A stretch of 64,000 bases of DNA, from assembly GCA_029379385.1 (NCBI GenBank), contig CM055618.1:4288134-4352133 (forward strand). Direction: 5' to 3'. Positions 1 to 11,500 of this stretch are shown piece after piece. The notes under the pieces are model-generated. The model ran no database searches, had not been told where the DNA came from, and saw only the letters and a list, made by a program, of their open reading frames with translations. A program made the translations under genes and the position numbers. The stretch's first letter is position 1, and every line of letters starts with the position of its first letter. This DNA is from Quillaja saponaria (taxonomy: Eukaryota > Streptophyta > Magnoliopsida > Fabales > Quillajaceae).

Positions 1-464
1 GCTTGCTTAGTTTAGTAAGTTTCTACCAAAAATTGTTTTTTACATTTAGAATTTAATTCTCTTGTTTTTCTTTCTTGCTTAGCTATTTTAATTTAGTTTA
101 GGTCAAATATCAACACCCCATTTATTGACTTTGCTGTTTTGAGTGCATATTAGTTAGTTTGCAAATTTATAGCATATTATCATCACAACCTATGTTATAA
201 GTCCATTCATTTTTTTACATTTGTTTTGTTTTATATTTTCTTGCATTAGTTTGATTTACTTTTATTGCTCATTATAGTATTCAGCTTAGGTAGATATACT
301 TGAACTTCTTGTGCTCTTTTGCTTTGGTTCAATTTAATTAAATAAGAACTACTTGCTTGAATTAAATTTGATTAACTTGTTTCTCTGTGGGATCGATACC
401 CTAGTTACAATAGTACAAATCTAGTTAGTTAGGTTTTGATTTGGTGAACATCAATGACTCATCA
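1..464 (+). mobile_element. 3' part of an Athila/Tat-type LTR (5' LTR, cut by the window edge)
   Basis: This AT-rich noncoding stretch ends in CA five bases before a tRNA-Asp primer-binding site, which places it as the downstream part of a 5' LTR. The tract ctctgtgggatcgataccct near 381-402 resembles the 'tgtggg-atcgac' tract found shortly before the LTR end in plant Athila/Tat elements. The LTR start lies outside the window, so its length and age cannot be judged. The internal region that follows encodes an Athila-like Gag, which supports the assignment. Confidence 0.7.
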
Positions 465-469
465 AATTT

Positions 470-487
470 TGGCACCGTTGCCGAGGA
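470..487 (+). promoter_or_regulatory. Primer-binding site complementary to tRNA-Asp
   Basis: The sequence tggcaccgttgccgagga differs at two positions from TGGCGCCGTTGCCGGGGA, the complement of the plant tRNA-Asp 3' end used by Athila-type retrotransposons to prime minus-strand synthesis. Both differences are G-to-A, consistent with deamination of methylated cytosines on the other strand. Confidence 0.75.
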
Positions 488-796
488 AACTAATCTTTTA
501 ATTTGATTCAAGCTTGTGTTTTTGTTTAGTTTAGATCATTTATGTAGGTTATATGTTCGATTTCAAAGAAGACTGTACCCTCCACAGTGCAACTTAAACA
601 ATTTTACGAAGAGTAAGCTGAGGTAATCAATTGAACTCCACCACAAAGCCCAATTGAAGAGGTCAATCCTAAAATACGTGTAGTGAGAGATTACATCAAA
701 TCAGTCACACAAGTAGAGTTTGCATCACAAATAGCACATCCTTTGGCTTTCAAATTGAAGGAAGAAATTGCACCAATACATTAACAGGTTGAAAAC

Positions 797-1600
797 ATGG
801 CCACTCAACAACCTCGCACTCTTAAGGAGCTCGCCACTCCTAATCTTGACCATCAACTTCTTTGCATTAATTTTCCTCATATTGATGTCCCATTTGAGCT
901 TAAATCTGGTCTTATTCACATACTTCCTACTTTTTGCTGTCTTTCAGGTGAAGATCCACAAAAACATCTCAAGGAATTCCGTTTAGTGTGCTCGAGCATG
1001 AATCCAATGGTGTGACCGAGGAGCAATCAAACTTCGAGCATTCCCATTCTCCTTAGGTGATGCAGCTAAGAAGTCACTATATAACATTCCCTCTAGCTCA
1101 ATCACTACATGGAATGAGATGAAGTTGCTTTTCTTGGAGAAGTACTTTCCTGCATCACATGCTGCAAATATAAGAATTGGAATAAGGCAATACAATGGTC
1201 AAACCTTATATGAGTATTGGGAAAGATTTAAGAAGTTGTGTGCTAGTTGCCCCCATCAAATCTCTTATCAACTCCTCATCCAATACTTCTACGAGGGTTA
1301 CAAGAAAAGAACATATTGATGCCTCAAGTGGAGGGGCATTAGTTGACAAAACACCTGACGCTGCAAAGTAATTAATATCCAACATAGCTGCCAATTCACA
1401 ACAATTTGGAACTCGCATGGATGCACTCTCCAAAAAGTAAATGAAGTATCTCTAACATTGAATGAAAAGTTGGCAATCTTATTTCTCTTGTGCGTTCTTT
1501 GGCTGTTGGAAATGTGTTGCAAATGAAAGCATGTGCCATTTGCTCTAACCAAGGGCATCCAACCGATATGTGTCCTACAATGCTAGATGATCATGTGGAA
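797..1600 (+). pseudogene. gag: Athila-type Gag, broken
   Basis: The reading begins at the ATG at 797 (start MATQQPRTLKEL). It carries the N-terminal Gag block with FELKSGLIHILPTF and GEDPQKHLKEF up to about 1015. A frameshift follows, and the retrotransposon-Gag core continues in another frame (1119-1319: FLEKYFPA, then GQTLYEYWERFKKLC). A degenerate zinc knuckle of pattern C-x2-C-x4-H-x4-C is readable near 1532-1575. Gag would form the virus-like particle and bind RNA. Several frameshifts and stops make this copy non-functional. The family call rests on the Gag motifs together with the tRNA-Asp primer site. Confidence 0.75.
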
Positions 1601-1991
1601 ACAAGTTAATGCCATTGGTGGCGCTTTTCTTGGACAACCACAACGTAAGTATGATCCATATTCTAACACATACAATCCTGGCTAGAGAGTTCACTCTAAC
1701 TTGCATGATGGGAATTAACCATAATATCAATCCAGACAACCCCTACAACCAATGAATTCATCCAATTCTGGTTCGTCTATCGAAGATATGATGAAAGCAA
1801 TGGCATCCAATACGCCTTCCAACAAAGCATGATGCAAAGTAGGACAATTTGCTACTAGTATGGGTAAATTGGAAACACAAGGGTCTGATAAGCTGCTTTC
1901 TCAAGTTAAGAAATGGAAAAGAGCTTGGAGAAAATAAACCAAGAAATAATGCATTGAAGAGATTGAAGTCGAGTCCAAAACTTCTTCAAAG

Positions 1992-2728
1992 TTGTCCGAG
2001 ACTTCTGCCCCTTATCAAATGAATCCCAAGCCTAATTTGGGTGTTCCCAAGGTAAATTCTCAACCTATGAATTCCAATTTTAAGCTTACTCCACCTTTTC
2101 CTTTGAGTTCTTATAGGTCTAAGAAAGAAGATAAGGAGAAGGAGATCTTAGAGATGTTTAGAAAGGTTGAAATCAGTATTCCTCTCTTGGATGCAATCAA
2201 GCAAATCCCTCGATATGCAAAGTTTCCAAAGGAGTTGTTCACTAAAAAAAAGAAAACTCAACAGTAATGAAACAGTAAGTGTGGGAGAGAAAGATTCTTC
2301 TGTCATTCAAAAGAAACTCCCACATAAGGAAAAAGATTCTGGTTCGTTTTCTATTCCTTGTAAGATTGGTAATACTTGCTTTGAAAAGGCCATGTGTGAC
2401 TTAAAAGCTTCAATTAGTGTAATGTCAAAATCTTTATATGACTCTTTGTCTTGGCCCTTTAAAAGAAATAGATGTTATTATCCAACTTGTTGATCGTACA
2501 TTTGTCTATCCTTTGGGTGTGTTTGAAGATGTCTTAGTTTCAGTTCATGGTTTGATTTTTCCTGCTGATCACTCACACACATCTACTCCACTTTTATTAG
2601 GAAGACCATTTCTTAAAACTGCTAGAACTAAGATTGATGTTTTTTCTGGTACATTGTCTATGGAATTTGATGGTAATGTTGTTCAATTCAATATCCTTGA
2701 TGCCATGAAGTTTCAAGATGATAAATAA
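1992..2728 (+). pseudogene. Athila-type Gag tail and aspartic protease, broken
   Basis: Frame 1992-2267 contains the linker typical of Athila polyproteins (EILEMFRKVEISIPLLDAIK). Overlapping frames 2167-2493 and 2438-2728 carry the retropepsin-like domain. The expected active-site D-L-G-A-S reads D-L-K-A-S near 2400-2415, so the catalytic glycine is lost. The C-terminal flap and core follow (LLLGRPFLKTARTKIDV, then GTLSMEFDG). At least one frameshift near 2440 separates the two halves. The protease would have cut the Gag-Pol polyprotein. It is dead by both mutation and frameshift. Confidence 0.75.
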
Positions 2729-2734
2729 TCTGTT

Positions 2735-4050
2735 ATGTGTTTGGATGTTATTGTCATTAATTTGCAACAAGTTTTTGACTTAAGTGGTAGTGATAATTTG
2801 AATGTGGCTATAAGCCAAAGTTTTGATTCCACTTGCACAAAAGGTGAAGTTGCCATAGATGATGCTTTGGTTGATGCGGTCATGGCCTTGCAAGCTTTGC
2901 AAGTTGTGCCATACAAATATGGTGAGGTTTTTCATGATTTACCTATTTCTCACAAGAAACTTTTACCCTCTGTTTTGCATGCACCCAAGCTTGAATTAAA
3001 ACCTTTGCTTGACCATTTAAAGTAAGTGTTTTTGGGTGAAAATAATACATTACCTATGATCATTGCAAAGAACTTAACAGATGTGCAACGGGAAAGGCTT
3101 GTGCGCATGCTTTGTGACCATAAAACTTCTATTGGATGGATGTTGGCTAAGATCAAGGGAATTAGTCCTCCCATGTGTATGTATCGTATACTTTTGGAAG
3201 AAAATTCGAAGCCAACAAAGGAGATGCAAAGGCACCTACCTATGATGGAGGAAGTCAAGGACGAAATATTGAAGTTGCTTGATGCCACAGTTATCTACCT
3301 TATTTTGGATAGCAAGTGGGTAAGTCCTATACATATGGTTCCTAAGAAAACTAGAATTACTATTGTGCAAAATAAAGTGGGTGGAGAATGTGTGTTGATT
3401 ATCCCAAGCTGAATCAAGCATCAAGTAAGGATCACTTTCCTTTACCTTTCATGGACCAAATGCTTGAGAGGTTGGCTGGTAAGTCTTTCTATTGCTTTCT
3501 TGATGGGTAAAGTGTATATAATCAGATTGTTATTGCATGCCCCTTTGGTACTTATGCATATAGAAGAATGCCTTTTGGTTTGTGTAATGCACAAGCCACT
3601 TTTCATGGATGATTTTACTGTTTATGATGATTCTTTTGATGCATGTTTGGAAAATCTTTCTCTTATTTTGAAAAGATGATTGGAAACTAACCTTGTTTTG
3701 AATTATGAGAAGTGTCACTTTATGGTTGAACAAGGGATTGTTTTAGGGCATGTAGTTTCTGTTCTTGGTTTAGAAGTTGATAAAGCTAAGATAGATATTG
3801 TTTTGTCCTTACTTTATTTCACATGTGTACAAGAAGTTCATTCTTTTCTTGGACATTCAGGTTTCTATCGAAGATCTATCAATGATTTCTCTAAAATTGC
3901 ATTGCTCATATGCAAGTTGCTAGCTAAAGAAGTGGATTTTGTATTTAATGATACTTGCAAACAAGCGTTCGATAAGCTTAAAAGGAGATTAACTTCAGCC
4001 CCCATTGTTCAACCTCCAAATTGGGATTTACATTTCGAGACCATGTGTAC
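2735..4050 (+). pseudogene. Athila-type reverse transcriptase, broken
   Basis: Frame 2735-3025 is the Pro-RT linker. Frame 3026-3412 holds the RT N-terminus (MLAKIKGISPPMCMYRILLE, then DSKWVSPIHMVPKK). The palm is readable only across several frames near 3430-3680 (DHFPLPFMDQMLERLAG; RRMPFGLCN; MDDF near 3606). Frame 3680-4147 has the thumb/connection (NLVLNYEKCHFMVEQGIVLG, FLGHSGFYRRSINDFS). Multiple stops interrupt it. Most of RNase H is absent because the frame jumps into integrase sequence at about 4047. Confidence 0.75.
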
Positions 4051-4156
4051 AATCCTCAAACAAGTGACCAAGCTGAAATTTCTAACCGAGAAATCAAATC
4101 CATCCTTGAAAAGACCGTGCAACCTAATAGAAAACATTGGAGCTTAAGGTTAAATT
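4045..4156 (+). pseudogene. Short remnant of Athila-type integrase fused after an internal deletion
   Basis: Directly after RT sequence ending FETMC, another frame reads [16 protein letters not shown], a block found near the catalytic glutamate of Athila-type integrases. RNase H and most of the integrase are therefore missing, and two distant parts of pol are joined near 4047. The segment is cut at 4157 by the 5' LTR of the next element. Its downstream half is not seen beyond that element. Confidence 0.65.
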
Positions 4157-6327
4157 TGTTATAACCTGATGATCCAACTTACGTGTTAGGAGGTTTTATA
4201 GAAATTTTTGTGATTATAATAATAGTTCTTTTCGAATTACATTTAAGTAAGAAATTTTTTATATTATATTTATATATATGTATGTTTAAGTAAATTAAGG
4301 TGCATGTGTACATAACAAGTGCAAATTAAGGGTTGATATAGCTATCTATCTATATATATTGAAATATAAGCAAAAAGGGGAATAGATATTTGAGCCACTA
4401 ATTTATTTTTACTTAAAACCAACACCACTCAATGTTATTATTTTAATTCACTGCCTTTATTTTTCACCAACAGGTTGACCAACTCAAGTATTGCTACATT
4501 TTGCCTTGCTTTATTTTCTTTCTGTTAGTGAGCAAATGGTTGTGGCTAGTTGAGAAGGTTTCTTGTTGGCACCATGTTCCTTTCTTTGGTGAATTTCCTT
4601 GCTCTTTTCTTTTGGTAGTCTGTGAAATTGGAAGTAGGAGGTAGTTTGAGAGCTAAAATTCAACTCAGTCGCCTGCAGTACCAGCTGGGAGGGGGGGGGG
4701 GGGGGGGGGGGGGGAGGGGGGTTTGGCTCTCTTATTGGGTTTGTGGTACACTTATCCTTCCTTCTTTTGTTGCTGCGGGTGTGTGTGGTTTGAGGGAGCA
4801 GATTGTTGTTGGAGATTTCACCAACGGGCTAAGAAAAGCCACACTTAGTTGGCTGGAAATTTTCCTTGCTCTGCTGTGAGTTATCATCCTCGTAGCTTAG
4901 TTGATTTTCTTAGTTTCCAGCTGCTTGTTCATGTTTTCTTTTTTTGTGTGTGATTGCCATGAGAAAGGAAGCCTGGAGGAAGATTTAATTTGAGCAGATG
5001 CTTATACTTTATGGAGTGCCCTGTTTCGGTAATTTGTGGATGAAATATTGAAGGGGACAACAAATCTATTTCTAGTTGCTGTTGCTGTTGGTACCTTTGA
5101 GTGGCTAAAAGATGTTATTTGGTTGATTGAAGTAGTGATGGGGTTCACCTTTAAAAGAAGTTAAATGGCTGGTTGTGGAAAATAGGGAGCTTAACTTGGT
5201 TGCCAATTTTCCTTGTATGATCAAATTGAGAATGATCTCATTACAAGATGAATTAGGAATATAAATAAGTGAAAAGTTAAATGCAAGTATCAAAAGTTGG
5301 AATTGAAAACATGTTAATATTTAAAAGTTTGATTTAAGTTTAATAACAAGGTAAATTAAAATTAATAATTGGCATAAGACAAATTGTAAAAGTTAAAGAA
5401 ATTTGTTAGCATACGTATGCTTAAATATAGATATGAATAAGGAAAGTAAGTAAATATATATATATATATACCTATAGTAGGTTGTTATATAAAATTTAAT
5501 AGAATTGAGTTTTCAAAGATTATATTAAGTTGTTTATATTAATTCAGGAATCGTAGGATTACCTTTGAAAGAAATAGCGTTAATAACTTATGAATTGGTG
5601 ATTTTCAACTTCGGATCCTGTCGAGGGCATTCCGACACCTTCGCAAACTAGACGGATGAACGAACCATGTCCTTAAACTTGTGAGTGAATTATGTGCTTT
5701 ATGGTTACCATATTATTGTGTGCAATTATGTGTATATTTTAATTGATGCGATATAATAAAATTAAGCAAATGAGTTATTTCAATGATTTAATTGAATGAT
5801 ATGTTTGATATTGAATGTGATTGATAAGGGCCAACAACGTGAAATTTTTCTGAGAAATGGTTTTCATTTTTGAAATTAAATTCTCGGTGCACCTAGGATA
5901 TTTGAATTTGATAGTTGATATGAGTTATTCTCACTCTTTCCTTTGTGGTTGTTTTCTTTAGTTTGTAGGAAAACTACCATTGGTCGAGACAAACATTTGC
6001 TACTTGCTGACTTTACTGCGACAAGGTATATCTCGAAGATCTCACACTTGGAGTGTATGGTCCGATATTTGCAATTGCTTTAGGTGTTAAGTATTAGTAT
6101 TGAACATACATCGCAATCACTATGGTGATTACATGTTTTGTTAGGAGCAGAGCTACTCTGTATATTTTGAAATTATATTTACTGTTGATGTTGTAAACAG
6201 GTTGTTTGTATATATTATTGGTATGTTCCACCGTACGGGTAACCCCTGCCAGTATTTTCGGTAACTTGAGTATTCAGGGTTACAGGGGTATGGACACCCA
6301 TTCCCCCGGTCATTTGAGGGTGTGACA
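4157..6327 (+). mobile_element. 5' LTR (2,171 bp) of a nested Ty3/gypsy element
   Basis: It starts TGTTATAACCTGATGATCC and ends GGGTGTGACA, giving canonical TG...CA ends, and is followed by a tRNA-Met-like primer site. The same start recurs at 10789 after a purine tract, so the two are paired LTRs. It interrupts Athila integrase sequence; the five bases before it are AAATT. It contains a long G homopolymer (about 4691-4721), (AT)n near 5457-5472, and no convincing gene. Related but diverged LTRs of this superfamily recur throughout the window. Confidence 0.85.
4688..4721 (+). repeat. Poly-G tract in the 5' LTR
   Basis: The tract is about 30 G residues with one A interruption. The homologous site in the 3' LTR (11955-11971) is also a G run but shorter. 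Such tracts can form G-quadruplexes and are prone to length change and sequencing error. Confidence 0.85.
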
Positions 6328-6330
6328 AGT

Positions 6331-6343
6331 TGGTATTAGAGTC
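6331..6343 (+). promoter_or_regulatory. Primer-binding site resembling initiator tRNA-Met
   Basis: The sequence tggtattagagtc, three bases after the LTR end, differs by C-to-T changes from TGGTATCAGAGCC, the complement of the plant initiator tRNA-Met 3' end used by many Ty3/gypsy and Ty1/copia elements. Confidence 0.7.
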
Positions 6344-6534
6344 AAGTTAGAGGTCTGTGACTGCAAGTATGGAATGTTATTGCTTAGTTTGCGTATGTTA
6401 CCCGAGGCGTATGTGGACTTAGTGATGTGTTCTAATTCGTCCTGAAACTCCAAGTTACAATTATTTAAAGGCACCGTCTTTTATTTTATCTTATAAATGT
6501 ATATTAAAGTCTTATGTATTCGTTTTAGATAAAA

Positions 6535-7555
6535 TGCAAAGAAGTGATTAACAGATCAAGAGAGGCAGTGGGAGGCTGGCTCCGATCAGGGATCCACTGG
6601 TCCCCAGACACTGGCAATTAGAGGCAAGGGTCAATGAGGACACGATAGGGGCAGAGGTCGAGGTAGGGCTACTGAACTAGTTCAGGCAGCAGCTCCTGGT
6701 CTTGACATGGAGCATTTTGTGTAGGGATTAGATTGTGTTCAAAGGACTGTAGGTGACTTAGTTGGGATTTTAGCCCAACAGCAGCAACCACCAGTAGCTC
6801 CCCTTATTTAGCCTCAGCAGGAGGCAAATGCTCCAGCTCCAGTTCAGCAGGATAGGGGAGTATTTGTGACACTACATGACTTTAGAAAGATGAAGCCACT
6901 GCTATTTTCGGAGGTTGACCCAACTTAGGATCCTTATGCTTTCCCAAAGGAGTCAGAAAGATTGTGAATAGCTTTGGTGTGCCCAGAGTTCAGCAAAGAT
7001 TTTCTAGATCGCTTTCTACCTGAGAGTGTATGAGACAAGCATGCTCGTGATTTTGAGCAATTGGTGCAGATTGAGGGTATGTCATTAGCAGAATATGATA
7101 CTCGATTTACTCGACTGTCTTGTTTTTCCCTGCATTTGGTAGCTATGGAGCAAATGAGAATGAAGAGATTCATGCATGGTTTTGAAGGATTATTTATTCA
7201 GATTAGTGTTCATGTCAAACACTACGACTTATACATAGGCTGTTGATGCAGCTTATCGACTGGAGACCAGGGCAGTGGAGAGCCAGGCAAAATGTGAGAG
7301 TCATAAGAAGGCAAGGCAGGAGGGTCCGTCGACCTTTAGAGCTGGCAGTTCACGTAGGCCTGGGGGTGAATCTACCTCTGGGGGTTCATTCAAAGGATGC
7401 TTGCAGCTAGGTAGAAGTCAGATGAGGCAGGGTTCAGAAACTCAGTTTCAAGGAGGACCGTCTAGCGGATCCCAATCATGAGTTTCCTACATGCTCTACT
7501 TATGGCAATAGGCATACTGAGTAGTGTAGACTGGGGATAGGTGCGGGTTTTAAAT
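6535..7555 (+). pseudogene. gag: Ty3/gypsy Gag, broken
   Basis: A proline/glutamine-rich N-terminal part with stops covers about 6535-6900. The retrotransposon-Gag core is best seen at 7061-7246 (QIEGMSLAEYDTRFTRLSC). A basic, glycine/serine-rich segment lies at 7275-7481, and a decayed zinc knuckle (C-S-T-Y-G-x-x-x-H pattern, last part hit by a stop) near 7490-7530. The order Gag core, basic linker, knuckle is normal for the family. The copy is inactivated by stops and frameshifts. Confidence 0.7.
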
Positions 7556-7560
7556 GAGGA

Positions 7561-8033
7561 GTGATGGATGGTATTAGAGATTGTCCACTATTAAGAGGTC
7601 ATGTCCGCTTCAATCGGAACCTCTTCATCAGTTCAGGTATACCTTTACTTCCTGCAACACCTACGAGGCCTCCAAGGGTGCGTGGTGGTTTCTCTAAAGG
7701 TTTTTCATCAGTCGGTAGAGGTGATGCTCGAGTCTATGCTCTGATGACTCAAGACAAACAAGCTTCTAATGCAGTGGTATGAGGTAATTTGTTTGTTTGT
7801 TCTATTAGTGCTAAAGTATTGTTTGATCCAGAACTACCCATTCTTTCAGCCATATTTTGTTTCCCGTGTGGGTAGAGTTGCAAAGCCTCTTGATACCCCT
7901 CTAGTAGTATTAATTCTATTGGGGGAAATTATTTTAGCAAATCAGCATATATCTTCGTGTGAAGTTCTTGGGGGGGATGATAATTATCTAACAGACTCAA
8001 TCATACTGAATGAGTCAAGGGGATCGGAGTGAA
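7561..8033 (+). pseudogene. Ty3/gypsy protease region, broken
   Basis: Frame 7561-7782 includes the linker ending ARVYALMTQDKQAS, which normally precedes the retropepsin of this lineage. In the next frame, where an aspartic D-T-G-A motif is expected after V-L-F, the sequence reads DPELP, so the catalytic triad is lost. Frame 7769-8032 overlaps the rest of the domain but is out of phase. Confidence 0.55.
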
Positions 8034-8164
8034 GTTCCTGACAACTTAATTTTAGCCATTCAAACAAGACGACTTATCAAGAAATAGCATCAAGCTTATC
8101 TAGCTTTTGTCAAGGATACTTAGTTAGAGTGTCCTTCTTTAGATCATAGTCCTGTGGTGAGGGA

Positions 8165-8906
8165 GTTTTCTAATGTTTTTCCTAAAGGGTTGCACCCGAT
8201 CGGGAGATTGAGTTATGCATTGAGTTGTTACCCGGTACTCAACTAATTTCTATTCCCCTTATAGAATTGTTCCTAGTGAGCTAGTGGAACTTAAGGTGCA
8301 ATACAATATTTACTAGATAAGGGATTCATTCGTCCCAGTTGATCTCCTTGGACTGCTTCTATTTTATTTGTTAAAAAAAAGGATGGCTCGTTTAGACTGT
8401 GTATCAATTACCGGCAGTTGAATAAGGTCACAGTTAAAAACAAGTATCCTCTTCCCAGAATTGATGACTTATTTGATTAGTTGTAGGGAGCTCAATGCTT
8501 TTCAAAAATTGATCTTTGTTTAGGGTATCACTAGCTTTGAATTAAAAAGGAAGATATTTCAAATACTGCTTTTCGTACTCGATATGGACACTATGAATTT
8601 TTGGTTATGTCTTTCGGGCTTACTAATGCTCCTACAATGTTCATGGATCTGATGAATCGGGTGTTTAAGTCTTTCTTGGATCAATTCATTATTGTTTTCA
8701 TTGACGACATTCTGGTATACTCTCTAAGTGAGGAGGAGCATGAGCAATATCTTTGTATTGTATTGCAAACACTTAGGGAAAATAAGCTTTATGCTAAATT
8801 CTGTAAGTGTCAATTTTGGTTAAATTGGGTGACTTTTCTTAGACATATGATTTCTAAGGAAGGAATTTGTGTAGACCCTAGAAAAATAGAAGCAGTTCAG
8901 AATTGA
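8165..8906 (+). pseudogene. Ty3/gypsy reverse transcriptase, broken
   Basis: The fingers and palm are readable from about 8330 with stops ([22 protein letters not shown] split by frames; KIDL near 8505). Frame 8601-8906 holds [19 protein letters not shown] and the catalytic box FIDD (residues 33-36 of that frame, near 8697-8708), followed by the thumb. At least three in-frame stops occur between 8330 and 8600, so the element cannot make an active enzyme. Confidence 0.8.
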
Positions 8907-9049
8907 CCTCGACCTACACATGTTTCTGAAATTTGAAGTTTTCTGTGCTTAGCCAAGTACTACGGGAAATTTGTGGAGATTTTTTCTCGTATCGCTACTC
9001 CTTTGACTCGACTAACTCAGAAAGAAGATAAGTTTTCACGGTTCAAGAC

Positions 9050-9480
9050 TTGTGAAAAAAGCTTTCAAAAATTGAAAACTTGTTTGACTTCAGCTCTTGT
9101 TCTTGCACTTCCCTAAACTACGAGTAAGTATATGGTGTTTTGTGATGCTTCTTGTATTTTAATGCAAGATGGGAAGACAGCATATGCTTCCAGACAGCTG
9201 AAAAAGCATGAGGTGAACTACCCTACTCATGATCTTAAGATGGTAGCAGTAATTTTTGCATTAAAAATATGGAGACATTACTTGTATGGTGGGACTTTTG
9301 AGATTTTCATGGATCACAAAAGTCTTAAATATATCTTTAATTAGAAGGAGTTGAATTTGAGGCAGCACAGATGGATTAAGTTACTGGAAGATTATGATTG
9401 TTCGATTTCTTATCATCCAGGTAAACTAAATGTGGTTGCCAATGCTCTGAGTAGGAAGTCTATGGGTAGTTTATCATACT
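9050..9480 (+). pseudogene. Ty3/gypsy RNase H, broken
   Basis: Frame 9132-9344 starts in the first catalytic region (FCDAS) and includes the [20 protein letters not shown] block with the second acidic position substituted, then [14 protein letters not shown] with its aspartate. After a stop, frame 9351-9599 continues (LRQHRWIKLLEDYDCSISYH, NVVANALSRK). The domain removes the RNA template during cDNA synthesis. Here it is split by stops. Confidence 0.75.
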
Positions 9481-10265
9481 TGTCAGGTGTGCATACTCAG
9501 GTGCCACAAGATTTGGAATTGAAAAGGAAGATTCTTGAAGTAGCACATTGTTCATCATATGTCATGCATCCTGGTTCTTCTAAATGTATAAGGATTTAAA
9601 AAAAATTTACTGGTGGAAGGGTATCAAGAAAGATGTTGCTGATTTTTTTTCTAAGTGCTTGGTATGTCAACAGGTGAAAGCTGAACATCAGAGGTCGGCA
9701 AGGATGTTACAAAAGCTGGATTTTCCAGAGTGGAAGTGGGAAAAGGTTACTATGGACCTCGTATCAGGACTTCCTAAGACTTTTAGGGGTTTTGATTCTA
9801 TTTGGGTGATTGTCGATCGTTTGACAAAGTCCACACATTTTCTTCTAGTAAAGAATACTTACTCAGCACACCAGTATGTGAAGTTGTATTTGGAGGAGAT
9901 TGTTTCATTACATGGAGTACCAATCTCTATTATTTCTAATCGAGTTGATCAATTCACTGCTAAGTTCTGGAAATCTTTTCAGGAGGCTCTTGGTACTCAA
10001 TTGCTATTTAATACAGCTTTTCACCCTCAAACGAATAGGCAATCCAAGAGAACAATACAAACTTTGGAGGATATGTTGTGAGCTTGTGTGATGGATTTTG
10101 AAGGTAGTTGGGATCAGCATCTTCCATTAATGGAGTTTGCTTATAATATCATAGTAGCATTCGGATGGCGCCATTTGAAGCATTGTATGGTAGAAAGTGT
10201 CAATCTCCTGTTGATTGGTTTGAGATAGGTGACCATCAGTTGTTGGGCCAGAACTGATTCAAGAT
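9480..10265 (+). pseudogene. Ty3/gypsy integrase, catalytic residues lost
   Basis: The zinc-binding part is split between the end of frame 9351-9599 and the start of frame 9584-10081 ([12 protein letters not shown]). The catalytic core has the first aspartate ([10 protein letters not shown]). The second, expected in S-D-R-D, reads [12 protein letters not shown], and the glutamate expected in Q-S-E-R-T reads [13 protein letters not shown]. Two of the three DDE residues are therefore substituted, and a stop follows at 10079. The element could not integrate with its own enzyme. Confidence 0.8.
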
Positions 10266-10268
10266 GCT

Positions 10269-10720
10269 GTGGAGAAGGTTCAGGTGATTCATGATAAATT
10301 ACGGATAGCTCAAAGTCAACAGAAATCGTATGCTGATAAGTGTAGGAGACAGTTAGAATTTGAAGTAGGGGATCAAGTGTTCCTAAAGATTTCTCCTTTT
10401 TGGGGCACTATGAGATTTGGTAAGAAAAGTAAGCTAAGCTCAAAATTCATTAATCCTTTTCAAATCCTGGTATCTCATGTGTCGATGCTTCGTAAATATT
10501 TGCCAGATGAATCTCATATTTTAAGAATTCAAGAGGTGCAAGTTGACAAGGACTTGACGTGCGAGAAGCAACCAATGGAAATTATAAACAAGTCTGTAAA
10601 CTTTGATCGAAGGTTATTCCTTCGGTAAAAGTTTTATGGTAGCATCATGGAGAGCAAGAAACCACTTGGGAATCCTAGAGTGAAATGAAACGATGTTATC
10701 CATAATTATTTGAATAATCC
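10269..10720 (+). pseudogene. Integrase C-terminus and chromodomain-like tail with internal deletion
   Basis: Frame 10269-10628 reads QKSYADKCRRQLEFEVGDQV, then GKKSKLSSKFINPFQIL, the C-terminal module of chromovirus integrases. It then jumps to VSHVSMLRKYLPDESHILRI. The related fragment at 40354-40539 retains roughly two dozen residues at that point, so this copy has a small in-frame deletion. The chromodomain-like end (W-HHGEQETTWES) near 10640-10680 is interrupted by stops. Chromodomains steer insertion to heterochromatin. This tail suggests a chromovirus such as the Tekay/Del group, but I cannot fix the lineage. Confidence 0.65.
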
Positions 10721-10771
10721 AGGTAACGATATACTCCTATAACTCTTCAATTGAAATTTGGGATAAATTTC

Positions 10772-10788
10772 TTTTGAGGGGGGAAGAC
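10772..10788 (+). promoter_or_regulatory. Polypurine tract
   Basis: The tract ttttgaggggggaagac directly precedes the TG of the 3' LTR at 10789. It is the expected plus-strand primer of an LTR retrotransposon. Confidence 0.8.
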
Positions 10789-11096
10789 TGTTATAACCTG
10801 ATGATCCAACGTACATGTTTGGAGGTTTTATAGAAATTTTCACAATTATATAAGTAATAGTTCTTTTCAAATTAGATTCAAATTATATATATATATATAT
10901 ATATATTTATGAAAGTGGGATGAAATACAAGCAAAAAGGGGAATAGATATTTGAGCCACTAATTTATTTATACTTAAAACCAACACCACTCAATGAAATT
11001 ATTTTAATTCATTGCCTTTTATTCTTCACCAACAGCTTGACCGACCCAAGTATTGTTCCATTTTGCCATGCTTTCTTTTCTTTCTGTTAGTGAGTG

Positions 11097-11213
11097 AATG
11101 GTTGTGGCTGGTTGAGAAGGTTACTTGTTGGCACCATCATGTTCCTTTCTTTGGTGAATGGTTGTGGCTGGTTGAGAAGGTTTCTTGTTGGCACCATGTT
11201 CCTTTCTTTGGTG
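11097..11213 (+). repeat. 60-bp tandem duplication in the 3' LTR
   Basis: Two units starting gaatggttgtggctggttga (11097 and 11157) differ by a few bases. The 5' LTR has one unit near 4531-4590, so the duplication arose after insertion. Confidence 0.85.
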
Positions 11214-11500
11214 AATTTTCTTGCTCTTTTCTTTTGGTAGTTTGTGAAATTGGAAGTAGGAGGAAGTTTGAAAGATGAAATTCAGCTCAATCAAGGCAGT
11301 ACTATGTCACGGTCTTGGAAATTCCAACTCTCCCGTGCGGCACTTAGTCACTCAAGCCCCGTGCAAGAATGCTAAGTCAGCCTAACTCGAACTCAAGTGA
11401 GAAGGAAAGCACACAAGAGAATCGTAAGAAAAGAACTTCTTTATTGAATGCTTGAATTGCTTACAATTTCTGGATGCCTTCCAAATGAAGTTCCTAGGCC

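Noticed and set aside
768..986. 72-codon plus-strand frame overlapping the Athila Gag start
   Set aside because: It overlaps the Gag frame at 797 out of phase and has no recognisable content. It is a shadow of the Gag sequence.
10884..10906. (TA)n microsatellites, also 5457-5472 and 41240-41255
   Set aside because: Ordinary dinucleotide repeats in LTRs with no further structure.
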